Source: Prevotella sp. MGM2 (GTDB lineage Bacteria > Bacteroidota > Bacteroidia > Bacteroidales > Bacteroidaceae). From it: DNA of 64,000 nucleotides. The stretch lies in the NCBI RefSeq assembly GCF_002933955.1, contig NZ_BEWW01000291.1, positions 52,559 to 116,558 of the forward strand, given 5' to 3'. Made by a program: the position numbers and the translations under genes. The notes under the pieces were generated by a model. That model ran no database searches and was not told the origin of the DNA. It saw only the letters and a list, made by a program, of their open reading frames with translations. Shown piece by piece: positions 9,124-17,828 of the stretch (positions within the stretch are counted from its first letter, which is position 1; every line of letters starts with the position of its first letter).

Positions 9124-11070
9124 ATGAATACTCAAAAATATATTGCCGACCTCGTTAAAAAAATAACCAAATACAATGAGGAATATCGCAAAGGTACACC
9201 GCAAATATCGGATGCTGAATACGACAAATTGATTGATGAACTGAAGGAGCTTGACCCAGGCAATAAATGGTTTCAGCACATAGAACCGGTCATAGTTAAT
9301 AAAGACCGTAAAGTGAAGCTACCAATTCCTATGAAATCGCTGAATAAAGTAAAATCAGTAGCCGACATCAAACAATGGCTTAGCTCAATGGCAATTCCGG
9401 AAACAGCCAAATTGGTAATCACTCCCAAATTTGATGGAGTTTCTTGGCTCAGAGATGAAATATCCAAAAAGGTGTATTCAAGAGGTGGCGCCGACAACGA
9501 GGGTCAAGACTGTTCTCCGCACTATGACTTGTTGGCACTACACAAAGAAGATGGGGCAAGCGACCTTCACTACACTTTCGGAGAATTGGTCTTTGATTGT
9601 AAAACATGGGAGCAAGAATTAGCTGGAAGGGCTTCAGATTCTACAGGAGAAAAATTCAAATCGCCTCGTAATACCGTAGCCGGCTTCATAAATCGTGATG
9701 AGCCGTCAAAACTCTTGCGGCATACCACATTCTACCGATACGGTGTAAGCGAACAGGATCTTGACAATTTCCAAACCTACACTCAACTATTCCAAACTCT
9801 TTGTGAGAAATATCATCAACACATCTATGGTACAGTAGTAACTGTTGCAGAACTTGACGAAGCGAAACTTGCTGAATTATTCAAAGAATGGCGCAAGGAT
9901 TTTTACATCGATGGACTTGTTATTTATTTGGATGACATCCTGCTTTGGAAAACAATCGGACGACAGCAAACTACCGGCAACCCCCTGTACGCAATTGCCT
10001 ACAAACACCCAGATTTTACTGACGTATTTGAGACAACCGTGAAGGGTATTGACTGGAAAATTAGCAAAGCCGGCACACTAAAACCAGTAGTCAACATAGA
10101 TGCAGTTAATACTGGCGACTGCACAATGGAGAACCCAACAGGTTACAACGCTAAATATATCTTTGAAAATAGCATTGGGCCGGGGGCACGCATTGCTGTA
10201 ACACGTTCTGGCGGCGTCATTCCCAAAATTCTCAATGTCATGGAAGAAGCTACGGCTGAAACGATGATAAAGCAACGCGACGGTCTTCTATATTGTCCCA
10301 ATTGCGGCCAGCCTACCAAATGGAATGATTCAAAGGTTGAACTGATTTGTACCAACCCAAATTGTCCAGGCATCCAACTGGCCAAGGTGGTACACTTCTA
10401 TACCACGCTGGAAGCGGAGCAAATGGGTGAAGAAACAATTGCCAAAATGTTCAAGGCCGGATATGACACCCTCCAGCGGATTCTTGACATCACTTTTGAT
10501 GAACTCATGCTCATCGATGGATTTGGCGAATCAATAGCCAATGTAATCCTGACCGCCAACAAAAAAATTCGCGACGGCGTTGACGTCATCAAGCTCATGC
10601 ACGCCAGCGATTGTTTCTTGGGTATAGGACAAGTCAAAGCAAAAAGTATCGTTTCAAATCTATCCGAAAATGACAGATTTGCATTTACACATGGCTATGT
10701 ATTCACTGAAGAGGGATTTGATCAGACACCTCAGTTCCTTGCCCTAAACAAAACCATGCAATCCTTCCTTAAAGGCATTGTGCCATTCTATGATTTTGTG
10801 GCCCGCAATAAACTAAAGATTCTCCCTATGGAAGAGCCGAAGAAAGCAACAGGCAATAAATACGCAGGAATGAAAATTTGTTTTACCGGTGTCCGTGACA
10901 AAGAACTGGAAGCAGAAATTGCCGCACAGGGAGGAGAGGTGGTTAATGGTGTGTCCAAAAACACCACCCATTTAATTGTGGCAGACATCAATTCGTCTTC
11001 GAGCAAGGCTGTAAAAGCAAAATCACTCGGCATCCCAATTTTTACAATTGAAACATTCAAACAGTTATAA
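9124..11070 (+). CDS. ligA: NAD-dependent DNA ligase
   Basis: 648 residues, the full LigA length, which is uncommon for a phage. Order: N-terminal NMN-binding-type domain (Ia), adenylation domain with catalytic lysine in TPKFDG (about K102), OB fold, four-cysteine zinc finger (CPNCGQPTKW then CTNPNCPG), helix-hairpin-helix repeats, and a complete C-terminal BRCT domain (from about residue 575, KICFTGVRDK). It seals nicks using NAD+. Probably joins Okazaki fragments during phage replication; the gene sits between dut and a recombinase upstream of the initiator. Confidence 0.95.
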   Translation: MNTQKYIADLVKKITKYNEEYRKGTPQISDAEYDKLIDELKELDPGNKWFQHIEPVIVNKDRKVKLPIPMKSLNKVKSVADIKQWLSSMAIPETAKLVITPKFDGVSWLRDEISKKVYSRGGADNEGQDCSPHYDLLALHKEDGASDLHYTFGELVFDCKTWEQELAGRASDSTGEKFKSPRNTVAGFINRDEPSKLLRHTTFYRYGVSEQDLDNFQTYTQLFQTLCEKYHQHIYGTVVTVAELDEAKLAELFKEWRKDFYIDGLVIYLDDILLWKTIGRQQTTGNPLYAIAYKHPDFTDVFETTVKGIDWKISKAGTLKPVVNIDAVNTGDCTMENPTGYNAKYIFENSIGPGARIAVTRSGGVIPKILNVMEEATAETMIKQRDGLLYCPNCGQPTKWNDSKVELICTNPNCPGIQLAKVVHFYTTLEAEQMGEETIAKMFKAGYDTLQRILDITFDELMLIDGFGESIANVILTANKKIRDGVDVIKLMHASDCFLGIGQVKAKSIVSNLSENDRFAFTHGYVFTEEGFDQTPQFLALNKTMQSFLKGIVPFYDFVARNKLKILPMEEPKKATGNKYAGMKICFTGVRDKELEAEIAAQGGEVVNGVSKNTTHLIVADINSSSSKAVKAKSLGIPIFTIETFKQL

Positions 11071-11087
11071 AGAGCTATTATTCATTG

Positions 11088-11128
11088 AACCACTGACTAT
11101 TATATCATATTTTAGTCAGTGGTTTTTC
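11088..11128 (+). terminator. Intrinsic terminator after ligase
   Basis: AACCACTGACT (11088-11098) pairs perfectly with AGTCAGTGGTT (11114-11124), followed by TTTCTC. Ends the early operon that starts near 7270. Confidence 0.85.
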
Positions 11129-11202
11129 TCTTACCTTAAAAATAATTTGCTGCAAAAAGATAGATTTTCAATAAATCTTTTTGAAGTTTCATTTTCATTA
11201 TG

Positions 11203-11210
11203 TAACTTTG
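11203..11210 (+). promoter_or_regulatory. Bacteroidetes promoter -7 box for the recombinase
   Basis: TAACTTTG at 11203-11210 followed by C. It lies inside the longest open frame (start 11181), which fixes the true start of the recombinase at ATG 11238. Confidence 0.75.
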
Positions 11211-11237
11211 CAGCACAAAAATGAAAGTATAAATAAT

Positions 11238-11825
11238 ATGGGACAGAAAAATCAAATTACAACCAGTGACCATCTTCCTTATGATGAGTTCACAAGATTC
11301 CTGGATTGCCTTCATAAAGACGGAGACTATCGCTGGGAAATGTATGCCCGACTGTCGTTCTGTACAGCCTGTCGAGCATCAGATACACTTCGCTTTCGAT
11401 GGAAAGATATTCTGGGTGTTTCATCAGTAACTATTGTTGAGCAAAAGACAAAAAAGACGCGCCAGATTCCATTTAACCCCTCGGTTCAAAAAAACTTCCA
11501 TGAATTATGGGAACTATTGGGACGCCCGGACAAGAAAGACTACATCATGGCATCTCCGCAAGGCGATAAACCAATGACCATTCAGTATGTAAATATTAAA
11601 CTTAAAGAGTTCAAGTATAAGTACAAACTGCGCATTGATAATTTTTCCACTCACACTTTCCGTAAGACCTTCGGTAGATATGTTTATGACAAAAGCGAAC
11701 ATAGTGCCGAAAGTTTGATTCTTCTCAACAAGATTCTCAATCACAGTTCTATTCAGGTTACAAAGACTTATATCGGAATCACACAAGAAGAGGTGGCCGG
11801 AATCTTCGCCTCTATCAGCCTTTAA
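11238..11825 (+). CDS. Minimal tyrosine recombinase (catalytic core only)
   Basis: 195 residues, about half of a normal integrase: no arm-binding or core-binding domain. Catalytic residues are all visible: Arg I in FCTACRASDTLRFRW, the HTFRKTFG box (His and Arg II), an HSS histidine (NHSSIQVTK) and the nucleophile Tyr in KTYIGI. It has its own promoter. It may act as a DNA invertase, dimer resolvase or partner of the terminal integrase; nearby inverted sites were not found. Confidence 0.8.
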   Translation: MGQKNQITTSDHLPYDEFTRFLDCLHKDGDYRWEMYARLSFCTACRASDTLRFRWKDILGVSSVTIVEQKTKKTRQIPFNPSVQKNFHELWELLGRPDKKDYIMASPQGDKPMTIQYVNIKLKEFKYKYKLRIDNFSTHTFRKTFGRYVYDKSEHSAESLILLNKILNHSSIQVTKTYIGITQEEVAGIFASISL

Positions 11826-11909
11826 TCAAGGCACCCAAATTGAAGCACACCCAGTTGTGCCCTTGCATAATTTTATACTCCACACATACCGGTCATTATC
11901 CACAAGGGC

Positions 11910-12551
11910 ATGGCGCATACATTTATCACTTGTTCATATTGCGGCAAGCGAGAAGACCTTGAAGCCTTCCGCTCAATCAAAAATCCGCTGGTTTCTAAAA
12001 TGAGAAACGAGCAGATGTGCTTTGATTGTGCCTACTGGATAAATTGGCTCAACGCCCCGGAACCAGACACAATTGTTGTCAGTGGTAAACTGTATAAACT
12101 GACCTCTTCATTAAATCTGCTGCCACTCAGCAAAACCAGAGCGAAGACATTGCAATTCGTCGTGAAAACCGGAACCAAAGAGGTATATGCAACAACCGGC
12201 ATGGTTCTTCGCGGTGCAATTCCTGCAAGACTCTCACAGTTGGTTCCAGATCAATACAAATTCATCACACGAGATGAATACCGCAGGGTTATCGGATTTA
12301 ATGCTGAAATGTGCCTATCAAAGGGATGCTTCGACCGATACCATTGCTTGTGGTACCGGGCCGACATCGCAGAACCAGATGAACCGTGGAATATAATACC
12401 AAAAGATTATCAAATTGGCGGTGAAAACTGCCCAAGTTTCATAAACAAATATGGATTCAATAACAATGGCCAACATCATCATTTATATCCTTCTCGTGGC
12501 AATACTTTGGAATGTATTGGACATGAAACGCGAACAGCGAGCAACGAATAA
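11910..12551 (+). CDS. Hypothetical protein with zinc-finger-like N-terminus
   Basis: 213 residues. CSYCGK at residues 8-13 and CFDCAYW near residue 37 make a likely treble-clef zinc site. The middle part (SGKLYKLTSSLNLLP onward) is beta-rich. More cysteines follow (CLSKGCFDRYHCLWY). The last 28 residues overlap the next gene, so the C-terminus is uncertain. Function unknown; nucleic acid binding is a guess from the zinc site. Confidence 0.6.
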   Translation: MAHTFITCSYCGKREDLEAFRSIKNPLVSKMRNEQMCFDCAYWINWLNAPEPDTIVVSGKLYKLTSSLNLLPLSKTRAKTLQFVVKTGTKEVYATTGMVLRGAIPARLSQLVPDQYKFITRDEYRRVIGFNAEMCLSKGCFDRYHCLWYRADIAEPDEPWNIIPKDYQIGGENCPSFINKYGFNNNGQHHHLYPSRGNTLECIGHETRTASNE

Positions 12552-12852
12552 TGCCCTCAATATCGTAACAGAAACTCTAAAAGAGGTTGCGCAATACGTT
12601 GACCACAGTAACGAAAAAGAAGCAAACACAATCCGGGCACTCAATGAAATGTGTAATGCCCTCAATCAATCGTTCAGCACGACCGGCGCATTTATGAATC
12701 ATACTTCATACGCCCTTCAGAACATTGTCATTTGTATGATCCCTTTCATTGATGACATCAAGCAACGGGCTGTGGCAAATGAAGAATATGAAAAGGCTCA
12801 GGAATGTGTGAACATCATCAAGAATCTGACAGAGATTGCAAAACAAAAATAA
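12466..12852 (+). CDS. Small membrane-anchored helical protein
   Basis: 128 residues from ATG 12466 (an alternative ATG is at 12451). Residues 1-17 are a hydrophobic anchor (MANIIIYILLVAILWNVL), then a long amphipathic helix (MKREQRATNNALNIVTETL) and further helices. The start lies 86 bp inside the preceding gene, a long overlap. The topology suggests an inner-membrane-tethered coiled coil; no family recognised. Confidence 0.6.
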   Translation: MANIIIYILLVAILWNVLDMKREQRATNNALNIVTETLKEVAQYVDHSNEKEANTIRALNEMCNALNQSFSTTGAFMNHTSYALQNIVICMIPFIDDIKQRAVANEEYEKAQECVNIIKNLTEIAKQK

Positions 12853-12960
12853 GATAAAATCAGACAAATCGTTCTAAAACAATTATCTGAAAAATTGGGA
12901 TAATTCACCTATTCAAATCGATAAAACCCTATTCGTAAACAAACAGTAAATTCAAATAAT

Positions 12961-13140
12961 ATGGAAAATAAGTTCAAACCTCAAATGACATTCGATGAAA
13001 TGGCCGCAGCTTTTGCTGAAGATAATCCGTGGTTCATTCCCAACAACGCCAATGTTGGCCGATATGCAAAGAAGCATGGGTATATGAAAATCAAACAAAT
13101 GATCAACAAAGTAATCGTAATGAAATATGTCAAAGCCTAA
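12961..13140 (+). CDS. Small basic protein before the initiator
   Basis: 59 residues, ending with a run of Lys and hydrophobics (MKIKQMINKVIVMKYVKA). ATG 12961 follows an A-rich leader and the stop overlaps the next gene's start by 14 bp, so it looks like the first gene of an initiator operon. No family recognised; size and charge would fit a small regulator or accessory DNA-binding protein. Confidence 0.65.
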   Translation: MENKFKPQMTFDEMAAAFAEDNPWFIPNNANVGRYAKKHGYMKIKQMINKVIVMKYVKA

Positions 13141-15097
13141 TCAAAAAGCTCTGTATGCTGGGTATGGCTTGCACTACCATGCGAACAACCAACTATTCCC
13201 GAATGTATCAGACAGGATGCTGTTTCAATGTCTTCTTGATATTGTCAGAAAACAGTTGGCGAGTTCACTTGATAACCAAACAATCATTTTATCTCAACGG
13301 CAACTCGGACGCATGGCCGGCTTGAACATATACCGTACAATTCCATCTTCACTTGAAAGACTGGAAGTTCTTGGGCTAATCAAGAAGCATAAAAACGGCA
13401 TATCAATGATGTGCGACCAATATGTTGCACTTCTGCAACATTACGAATCGCTCAATAATGCAGAAAGGGAAAAATTCGCTGGCGACTTCACCAAAATTGG
13501 TATTCAAGTATTAGAGAAAAATGGTATTGTTGCAAAAGTGCAATGCCGTTCTGAATTATTAGGAGTTTCTGGAAGTTCTATCCTTGTCTCTCAATGTTGC
13601 AGAAGTGCAGCATTTTCAGAATCAGAAGCGAAAAATGTTGCAGAAGTGCAGCATTTTTATAATGAAGACCATAAAATGTTGCAGAAGTGCAACATCCCTA
13701 TGGAAGCCTTCAATGTTGCACAAGTGCAACATTTTGCAGAAGCGATAGCCGAAACGCTGCACTTGTGCAATACTTACTGCACTTTTGCAGAGCTTATAAA
13801 GGACTTTCCTGCTGCACTTTTGCAACATGAGGCAATTGACGCTATAAAAATTGCTTTTGAAACCGGTTTCTTCCCCAAAGACTCTATTTTTGGTCCAGAA
13901 AAGTGTTGCACTTCTGCAACATTGAGTGTTGCACTTTTGCAACTTTTAGCCTCAAAAATGTTGCACTTTTGCAGCACAGTAATAATATATAATAATAAAA
14001 TATATAATAAACGGGACGAGCAACAAAAAAACGAGGTCATAGAAGATTCCGATGAAGATTATTCCAGAGATATTCAAAAAGGTTTTGAAGGTTTTGGAAA
14101 GGTTGAGGTTATAGACTTTGATAAACTTTCAGAAGATATAAAAGAAGATTCGGAGGAGATAGAAGAACTTTCTCAGCAAAACTTAAAAAGGGCAGAAAGG
14201 TCGATGAGGGCAAGGAACTCTTATCGTAACAAACCTTTCATAAAGGTTGAAAGGGTTAAAGAGATTGTTGACTGTCTTGATGAGGTTGTCAAATCCCCAG
14301 TAGATTTCTTTCTGTATCAATTTTGGTGGGGTATCTTTGATTTATATTGTGACCACTATCATCCTTCCAGCAGAATAGATGAAGAAGGTGAAGTGGAAGA
14401 AGAACCTCAGTCAACAGATTGGAAAGAGATGATCGGGGCTGCACTTCCACAAGATGAAATATATTCTCTTGCTCAAAATATCTATGAAGATATGGTTGGG
14501 GCCGTCGAACAAGGCAAGTATGTTTATGGAGACAACAACGAATGGGAGGTTAAGTTTGGGTTCAAATCCTTCCAGGACTTTAATCCATACGAAATCTTCC
14601 AGTGGATTCCATGTACCATGCAAGACAAGTCGGTGCCGGCATTGAGGGTTGCAATTGACCGCTTCTATGATATTGAGGCAAACGATGTGTTTACTGCCAG
14701 CAGAGGAGATAAGAAAACAAAGAACTCCCAGAATAAAAAACTCATAAGCCTTATCTTGTCTGCCGATGATTCCAGCCTTTCTCCAATGGAAATTGCAATC
14801 AAGACTTTCTATCGTGACTTCGTTATCTCAGGCGAAGAAAATGTGATTGATGAGTTTACTGACGGCAGAGGAACGACCTTAGAAAGCGGTGGCGGGCTTC
14901 CAGACCATCTTTTGAAACCTTGGTGCTATAATTTATCATCCGTGGGATATAATGAGCTCACAGGCGTTCTATGCAACAAATACAAGCCTTGTGATGGAGT
15001 ACACAAGAAAGCATACATCTTCTCAGCGGAGAATGTGGTGGAATGGAATGAGCGAAACGGTTATACAGACACTATTGCACATCAGGCGCTCCAGTAA
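13127..15097 (+). CDS. Replication initiator candidate with winged-helix N-terminus and internal origin
   Basis: 656 residues. Residues 15-100 form a probable winged helix (LSQRQLGRMAGLNIYRTIPSSLERLEVLGLIKK), the recognition layout of phage O/DnaD-type initiators. Residues 100-285 are encoded by DNA filled with 12 dyad repeats and an AT-rich run, so this part reads as low-constraint linker (VAEVQHF, MLQKCNI, VALLQLL and similar). From residue 300 a Glu/Asp-rich segment leads to a folded C-terminus of unknown family with many aromatics. The architecture parallels lambda O, which binds iterons in its own gene. The DnaB-loading partner is not identified. Confidence 0.65.
   Translation: MSKPNQKALYAGYGLHYHANNQLFPNVSDRMLFQCLLDIVRKQLASSLDNQTIILSQRQLGRMAGLNIYRTIPSSLERLEVLGLIKKHKNGISMMCDQYVALLQHYESLNNAEREKFAGDFTKIGIQVLEKNGIVAKVQCRSELLGVSGSSILVSQCCRSAAFSESEAKNVAEVQHFYNEDHKMLQKCNIPMEAFNVAQVQHFAEAIAETLHLCNTYCTFAELIKDFPAALLQHEAIDAIKIAFETGFFPKDSIFGPEKCCTSATLSVALLQLLASKMLHFCSTVIIYNNKIYNKRDEQQKNEVIEDSDEDYSRDIQKGFEGFGKVEVIDFDKLSEDIKEDSEEIEELSQQNLKRAERSMRARNSYRNKPFIKVERVKEIVDCLDEVVKSPVDFFLYQFWWGIFDLYCDHYHPSSRIDEEGEVEEEPQSTDWKEMIGAALPQDEIYSLAQNIYEDMVGAVEQGKYVYGDNNEWEVKFGFKSFQDFNPYEIFQWIPCTMQDKSVPALRVAIDRFYDIEANDVFTASRGDKKTKNSQNKKLISLILSADDSSLSPMEIAIKTFYRDFVISGEENVIDEFTDGRGTTLESGGGLPDHLLKPWCYNLSSVGYNELTGVLCNKYKPCDGVHKKAYIFSAENVVEWNERNGYTDTIAHQALQ
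13424..13975. repeat. Iteron-like dyad array inside the initiator gene (12 copies)
   Basis: Copies of the 16-bp dyad GTTGCA-N4-TGCAAC start at 13424, 13529, 13596, 13637, 13678, 13715, 13756, 13776, 13811, 13905, 13928 and 13960. Two (13424, 13905) are perfect with spacer CTTC and 13678 perfect with GAAG; others differ by one or two bases. The spacer is NAAG or CTTN, giving orientation: copies 2-6 point one way, 1 and 7-12 the other. Copies occur in all three reading phases of the gene, so the conservation is at DNA level. Confidence 0.9.
13976..14012. other. AT-rich unwinding element candidate beside the iterons
   Basis: Immediately after the last iteron come about 35 bp that are nearly pure A/T (ATAATATATAATAATAAAAT and onward). 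This is the expected DNA unwinding element of an iteron origin, and mirrors the lambda ori order of iterons then AT-rich DNA. Confidence 0.6.
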
Positions 15098-15112
15098 TAC
15101 ATGAAGCATATA

Positions 15113-15160
15113 ACAATGCCCGGCATGATTGTTTCCAGTCTTGTCGGGCATTGTCGTTTT
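15113..15160. terminator. Bidirectional terminator between convergent genes
   Basis: ACAATGCCCG (15113-15122) pairs with CGGGCATTGT (15145-15154), followed by CGTTTT on the plus strand. It separates the plus-strand initiator gene from the minus-strand gene at 15160-16146. Confidence 0.65.
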
Positions 15161-16146
15161 CAGTCGTTGTCTTTATCGTCCAGTTCTGGCCACTTATCAG
15201 AAGCGAGATAATCCCTTAGCATTTCGTTAAAGATGTTTAGCATTGTCATGGCGGCTTTGTGAGTGGTGAAATAGTTGCCGGACAGATAACGGAGGTGTGA
15301 CGTTGGAGTTCCCTTTTCTTTTTCTTGTCTTACTTCCATTTTGTCCGTGATATAAAAATACGTTTCTCCAATTGGTACTTTTACTTCCAGCGGTTCGATT
15401 CTTAGCGTTTTGTTTTTCCAGACCTTTCCGACTTTCTCCAACTCTTTTCCAAGACGTCGGAAACAACTGGTAGAGTTTCCAAGTGTAGTTGATGTGTTGT
15501 CTTGGTCGATGTTCTCGAATACCATTGTTCTAATGTCATATCCTGGAGTCTCAGCAAGAGAATAACCGATTTGTTTGGGGTGGTCGGGGGTTGGATAGGT
15601 AAAATAGCAATAGAACATTACATCATGTTCTGAATCGATATGGCGAACCACACCAACACCTTGAACTTCCAGCGAATAATCGTAGAAGATTACTCGGTCG
15701 CCCGGATTGGGAATATATTTGGAAACGAGACGGAGCTTGTTGGGATCAGGTTGGAGATTGGCTGTGAAGAGGACATCATAGAATTGCTGGATGTCTTCGT
15801 TAGAGGCATCAGATATTTCCTCTTTGGCAACGGTACGGATTTCTGTGCTGATAGAGCCGTCATCAAGAAGGGCACCGATGATTTCACAAGTCTCAAGAGT
15901 GCAATTGCCCAGCAAAACAACTTCATTTTTGAAACGAGCCATTTTTAGCGCGTTTAAGCCACTTTCAAACCACGAGACGAAAGATTGCACGTCTATAAGG
16001 TTTGCGCCGGGATTTGGGGCGAATACGGGGGTTTTAGGGGTAATCTGGAAGCGTTGTACTAAGAACGAATTTATAAATTCAGCATCTAATGATGTTTTCG
16101 GGGCATAATTAGAGAGAAAAGATAGGGTCTGAAACTGTGATTTCAT
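15160..16146 (-). CDS. Hypothetical protein, 328 residues
   Basis: The only minus-strand gene in the early half. Soluble, mixed alpha/beta; a central beta-rich part (PNPGDRVIFYDYSLEVQGVGVVRHID) looks like an SH3-like or KOW-type barrel, inferred only from pattern. It has its own well-formed promoter just upstream and may be a repressor-side or lysogeny gene because it opposes the early operon. No family recognised. Confidence 0.65.
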   Translation of the reverse strand: MKSQFQTLSFLSNYAPKTSLDAEFINSFLVQRFQITPKTPVFAPNPGANLIDVQSFVSWFESGLNALKMARFKNEVVLLGNCTLETCEIIGALLDDGSISTEIRTVAKEEISDASNEDIQQFYDVLFTANLQPDPNKLRLVSKYIPNPGDRVIFYDYSLEVQGVGVVRHIDSEHDVMFYCYFTYPTPDHPKQIGYSLAETPGYDIRTMVFENIDQDNTSTTLGNSTSCFRRLGKELEKVGKVWKNKTLRIEPLEVKVPIGETYFYITDKMEVRQEKEKGTPTSHLRYLSGNYFTTHKAAMTMLNIFNEMLRDYLASDKWPELDDKDND

Positions 16147-16179
16147 TGCTGTGGGATTATGAATATATCAATTTTTGTG

Positions 16180-16212
16180 CAAAGGTACTCATAATTTTGG
16201 AAAGTGTGCAAA
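16180..16212 (-). promoter_or_regulatory. Promoter of the 15160-16146 gene
   Basis: On the minus strand TTTG (16212-16209) is followed after 21 nt by TACCTTTG (16187-16180), a complete Bacteroidetes promoter with consensus spacing, 34 bp before the ATG. Confidence 0.8.
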
Positions 16213-16499
16213 TAGCAATCGGAAAATAAGCGTTATATTCCAAAAAACGATTTGAAAAATGGGTTCTGGGAAAAATTTTGAGATTAACATATTAGGAGAT
16301 TGTATATGGCAAAGGTGAAAAATTGGAAGCAACAGGTTTAGAGATGATAAGCTTATATATAATAATGTGTTACTGGAAGGATTTCGTTCTAACAGGAATG
16401 AGTGGCAGTGGGACATTGCTTAGGCACCCAGTAATTCTGTTATGAAAAACGGATTTGAAAAATTGGGCCGGAGTATATGTATGGAATCCCCACCATCGG
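16213..16499. other. AT-rich intergenic stretch
   Basis: Between the minus-strand promoter and the first GC-rich repeat block. I see no credible gene, RNA or repeat here. Confidence 0.5.
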
Positions 16500-17100
16500 G
16501 CACACCCACCCGCGTATTTTTGCGTGCGTGCGCGATTAACAACCGCGAGTGGGCACGTGGTAGCAATCCTGCGTGGGCGCACCCATACGATAGGCGACAA
16601 ATGCTTGAAAATCAACACATTGTGACTTTCACTTTGTGCAAAAGTGAAACCCTTCGGGTTTACGCCCACGCACGCTCACGTGGGCACTCAGGCAAGCGCA
16701 TGGGCGGTTGTGCGACCCCTCCCAGCACCCCAATTTCTGAAAGAAATTGCCACTCACACACGGACTCCCTCCTGCGCCCACCCGTTGTGCCTAAGTGTGT
16801 GCGGTCACGACTACTGTGCGCCCATAATGCGTGCGTGGTAGTGCCTGAGTGCCAGCGTGTTGCGTATGCGGTCGGGCATGGACGTGTACATGTGCGCCCA
16901 CGATAACGTGCCTGGATGCCCAAGTGCGCCCAGATGCGTAACGTGTACGCCCACTTACGCACACTCGCGATCGTGCACGCCCATAATGCGCCAAACTGCG
17001 CCTGAGTGTACGCCCATGACGTGCAAGTGTGTGCTCGCCCATACGCTCATGTGTTGCGCCCTGGTGTGGGCAAGCGCATGGCTGTACACACACGCAGGGA
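16500..17100. repeat. GC-rich degenerate repeat block A
   Basis: Many imperfect copies of a roughly 20-bp unit around GTGNNNGCCCA on the plus strand (for example TGTGCGCCCATAATGCG near 16818, GTACGCCCACTTACG near 16950). It is clearly richer in G+C than the flanks. Open frames exist in several phases on both strands, a by-product of the composition and not genes. A short hairpin (TTTCACTTT/AAAAGTGAAA near 16630-16650) interrupts the block. Confidence 0.75.
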
Positions 17101-17205
17101 AACTCGCGCTGGACGCGCTAAGACTCTCACGCGCCCTTTCTCCTGCGCATTATGCTTGCGGAAACAGGCGAAGAGACAGGCACGTAGCTCGCACAGTTTC
17201 GACCC

Positions 17206-17213
17206 TACCTTTG
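17206..17213 (+). promoter_or_regulatory. Promoter -7 box of the 17274 gene
   Basis: TACCTTTG in the context CGACCCTACCTTTGCACCGTC. The same context recurs at 18957-18975 (CGACCCTATATTTGCAACGTC without gaps), so the two genes in this region share a promoter type. It decides ATG 17274. Confidence 0.75.
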
Positions 17214-17273
17214 CACCGTCAATCACGACAAACCGCCGCCGACGGGTTTCGGCAAAATCAAAATTTTCAAATC

Positions 17274-17762
17274 ATGGCAAATTCTGCAAAAAACACCGCA
17301 AACGTAGTCGCTAACAACGTAGTTGTTACCAAGTCCGAAACCGCTAATGCCCAAAAGGGCACTACACTTCGTGTAGTGGAAACTCGCGAAATGTGGGCTG
17401 TGGTCTTTGACCACACGGCAACCCTGCTCGCAATGGCAGTCAAAGGCGAAGCCTTTGGGAAGGACGAAAACGAAGGCTTTGCCTTTGGCAAAACGACCGA
17501 CAAGAACGGCAAACCCCAGAAACTTGCAACAAAGTTGCAACCGAACATCCGACCCTACTCGTACTCGCTTCTCGCTGGCTTCGCCAGTCGCAAGGGCTAC
17601 AAGCACGCCAAAGGCACCGACCTCGCAAACCTCGACCTCGAAGAGGTCGCAAAGACGGTGTTCCTCAACCTTCACCCTTCGGGTGACTTCGACAAACTTG
17701 TGGGCAAAGCCGAACCCAAACAGGCAAAGACCCTCATCGAAGCCGTTATAGCAAAGCTATAA
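17274..17762 (+). CDS. Hypothetical protein between repeat blocks A and B
   Basis: 162 residues from ATG 17274. N-terminus is Asn/Ala/Val-rich (ANVVANNVVV); the middle has Gly/Phe/Lys turns (GFAFGKTTDKNGKPQK), and the C-terminus is helical. Codons are visibly richer in G and C than in flanking phage genes, and short stems such as CTTTGGG and CTTCGGG recur in the coding DNA. The gene is enclosed by phased repeats, so its product may bind or maintain them; that is inference. No family recognised. Confidence 0.7.
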   Translation: MANSAKNTANVVANNVVVTKSETANAQKGTTLRVVETREMWAVVFDHTATLLAMAVKGEAFGKDENEGFAFGKTTDKNGKPQKLATKLQPNIRPYSYSLLAGFASRKGYKHAKGTDLANLDLEEVAKTVFLNLHPSGDFDKLVGKAEPKQAKTLIEAVIAKL

Positions 17763-17790
17763 AACCATCGCAAAGCCGGTTGCTGCATCG

Positions 17791-17815
17791 CCCTCTACCC
17801 TTTGGGTAGGGGGTT
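17791..17815 (+). terminator. Possible terminator after the 17274 gene
   Basis: CTACCC (17795-17800) pairs with GGGTAG (17804-17809) over TTT; the following run is G-rich and not U-rich, so function is uncertain. Confidence 0.3.
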
Positions 17816-17828
17816 GTTGCCGTTCCTC

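Noticed and set aside
13424..13975. CRISPR-like repeats
   Set aside because: Unit is a short dyad with irregular spacing, both orientations, within a coding gene.
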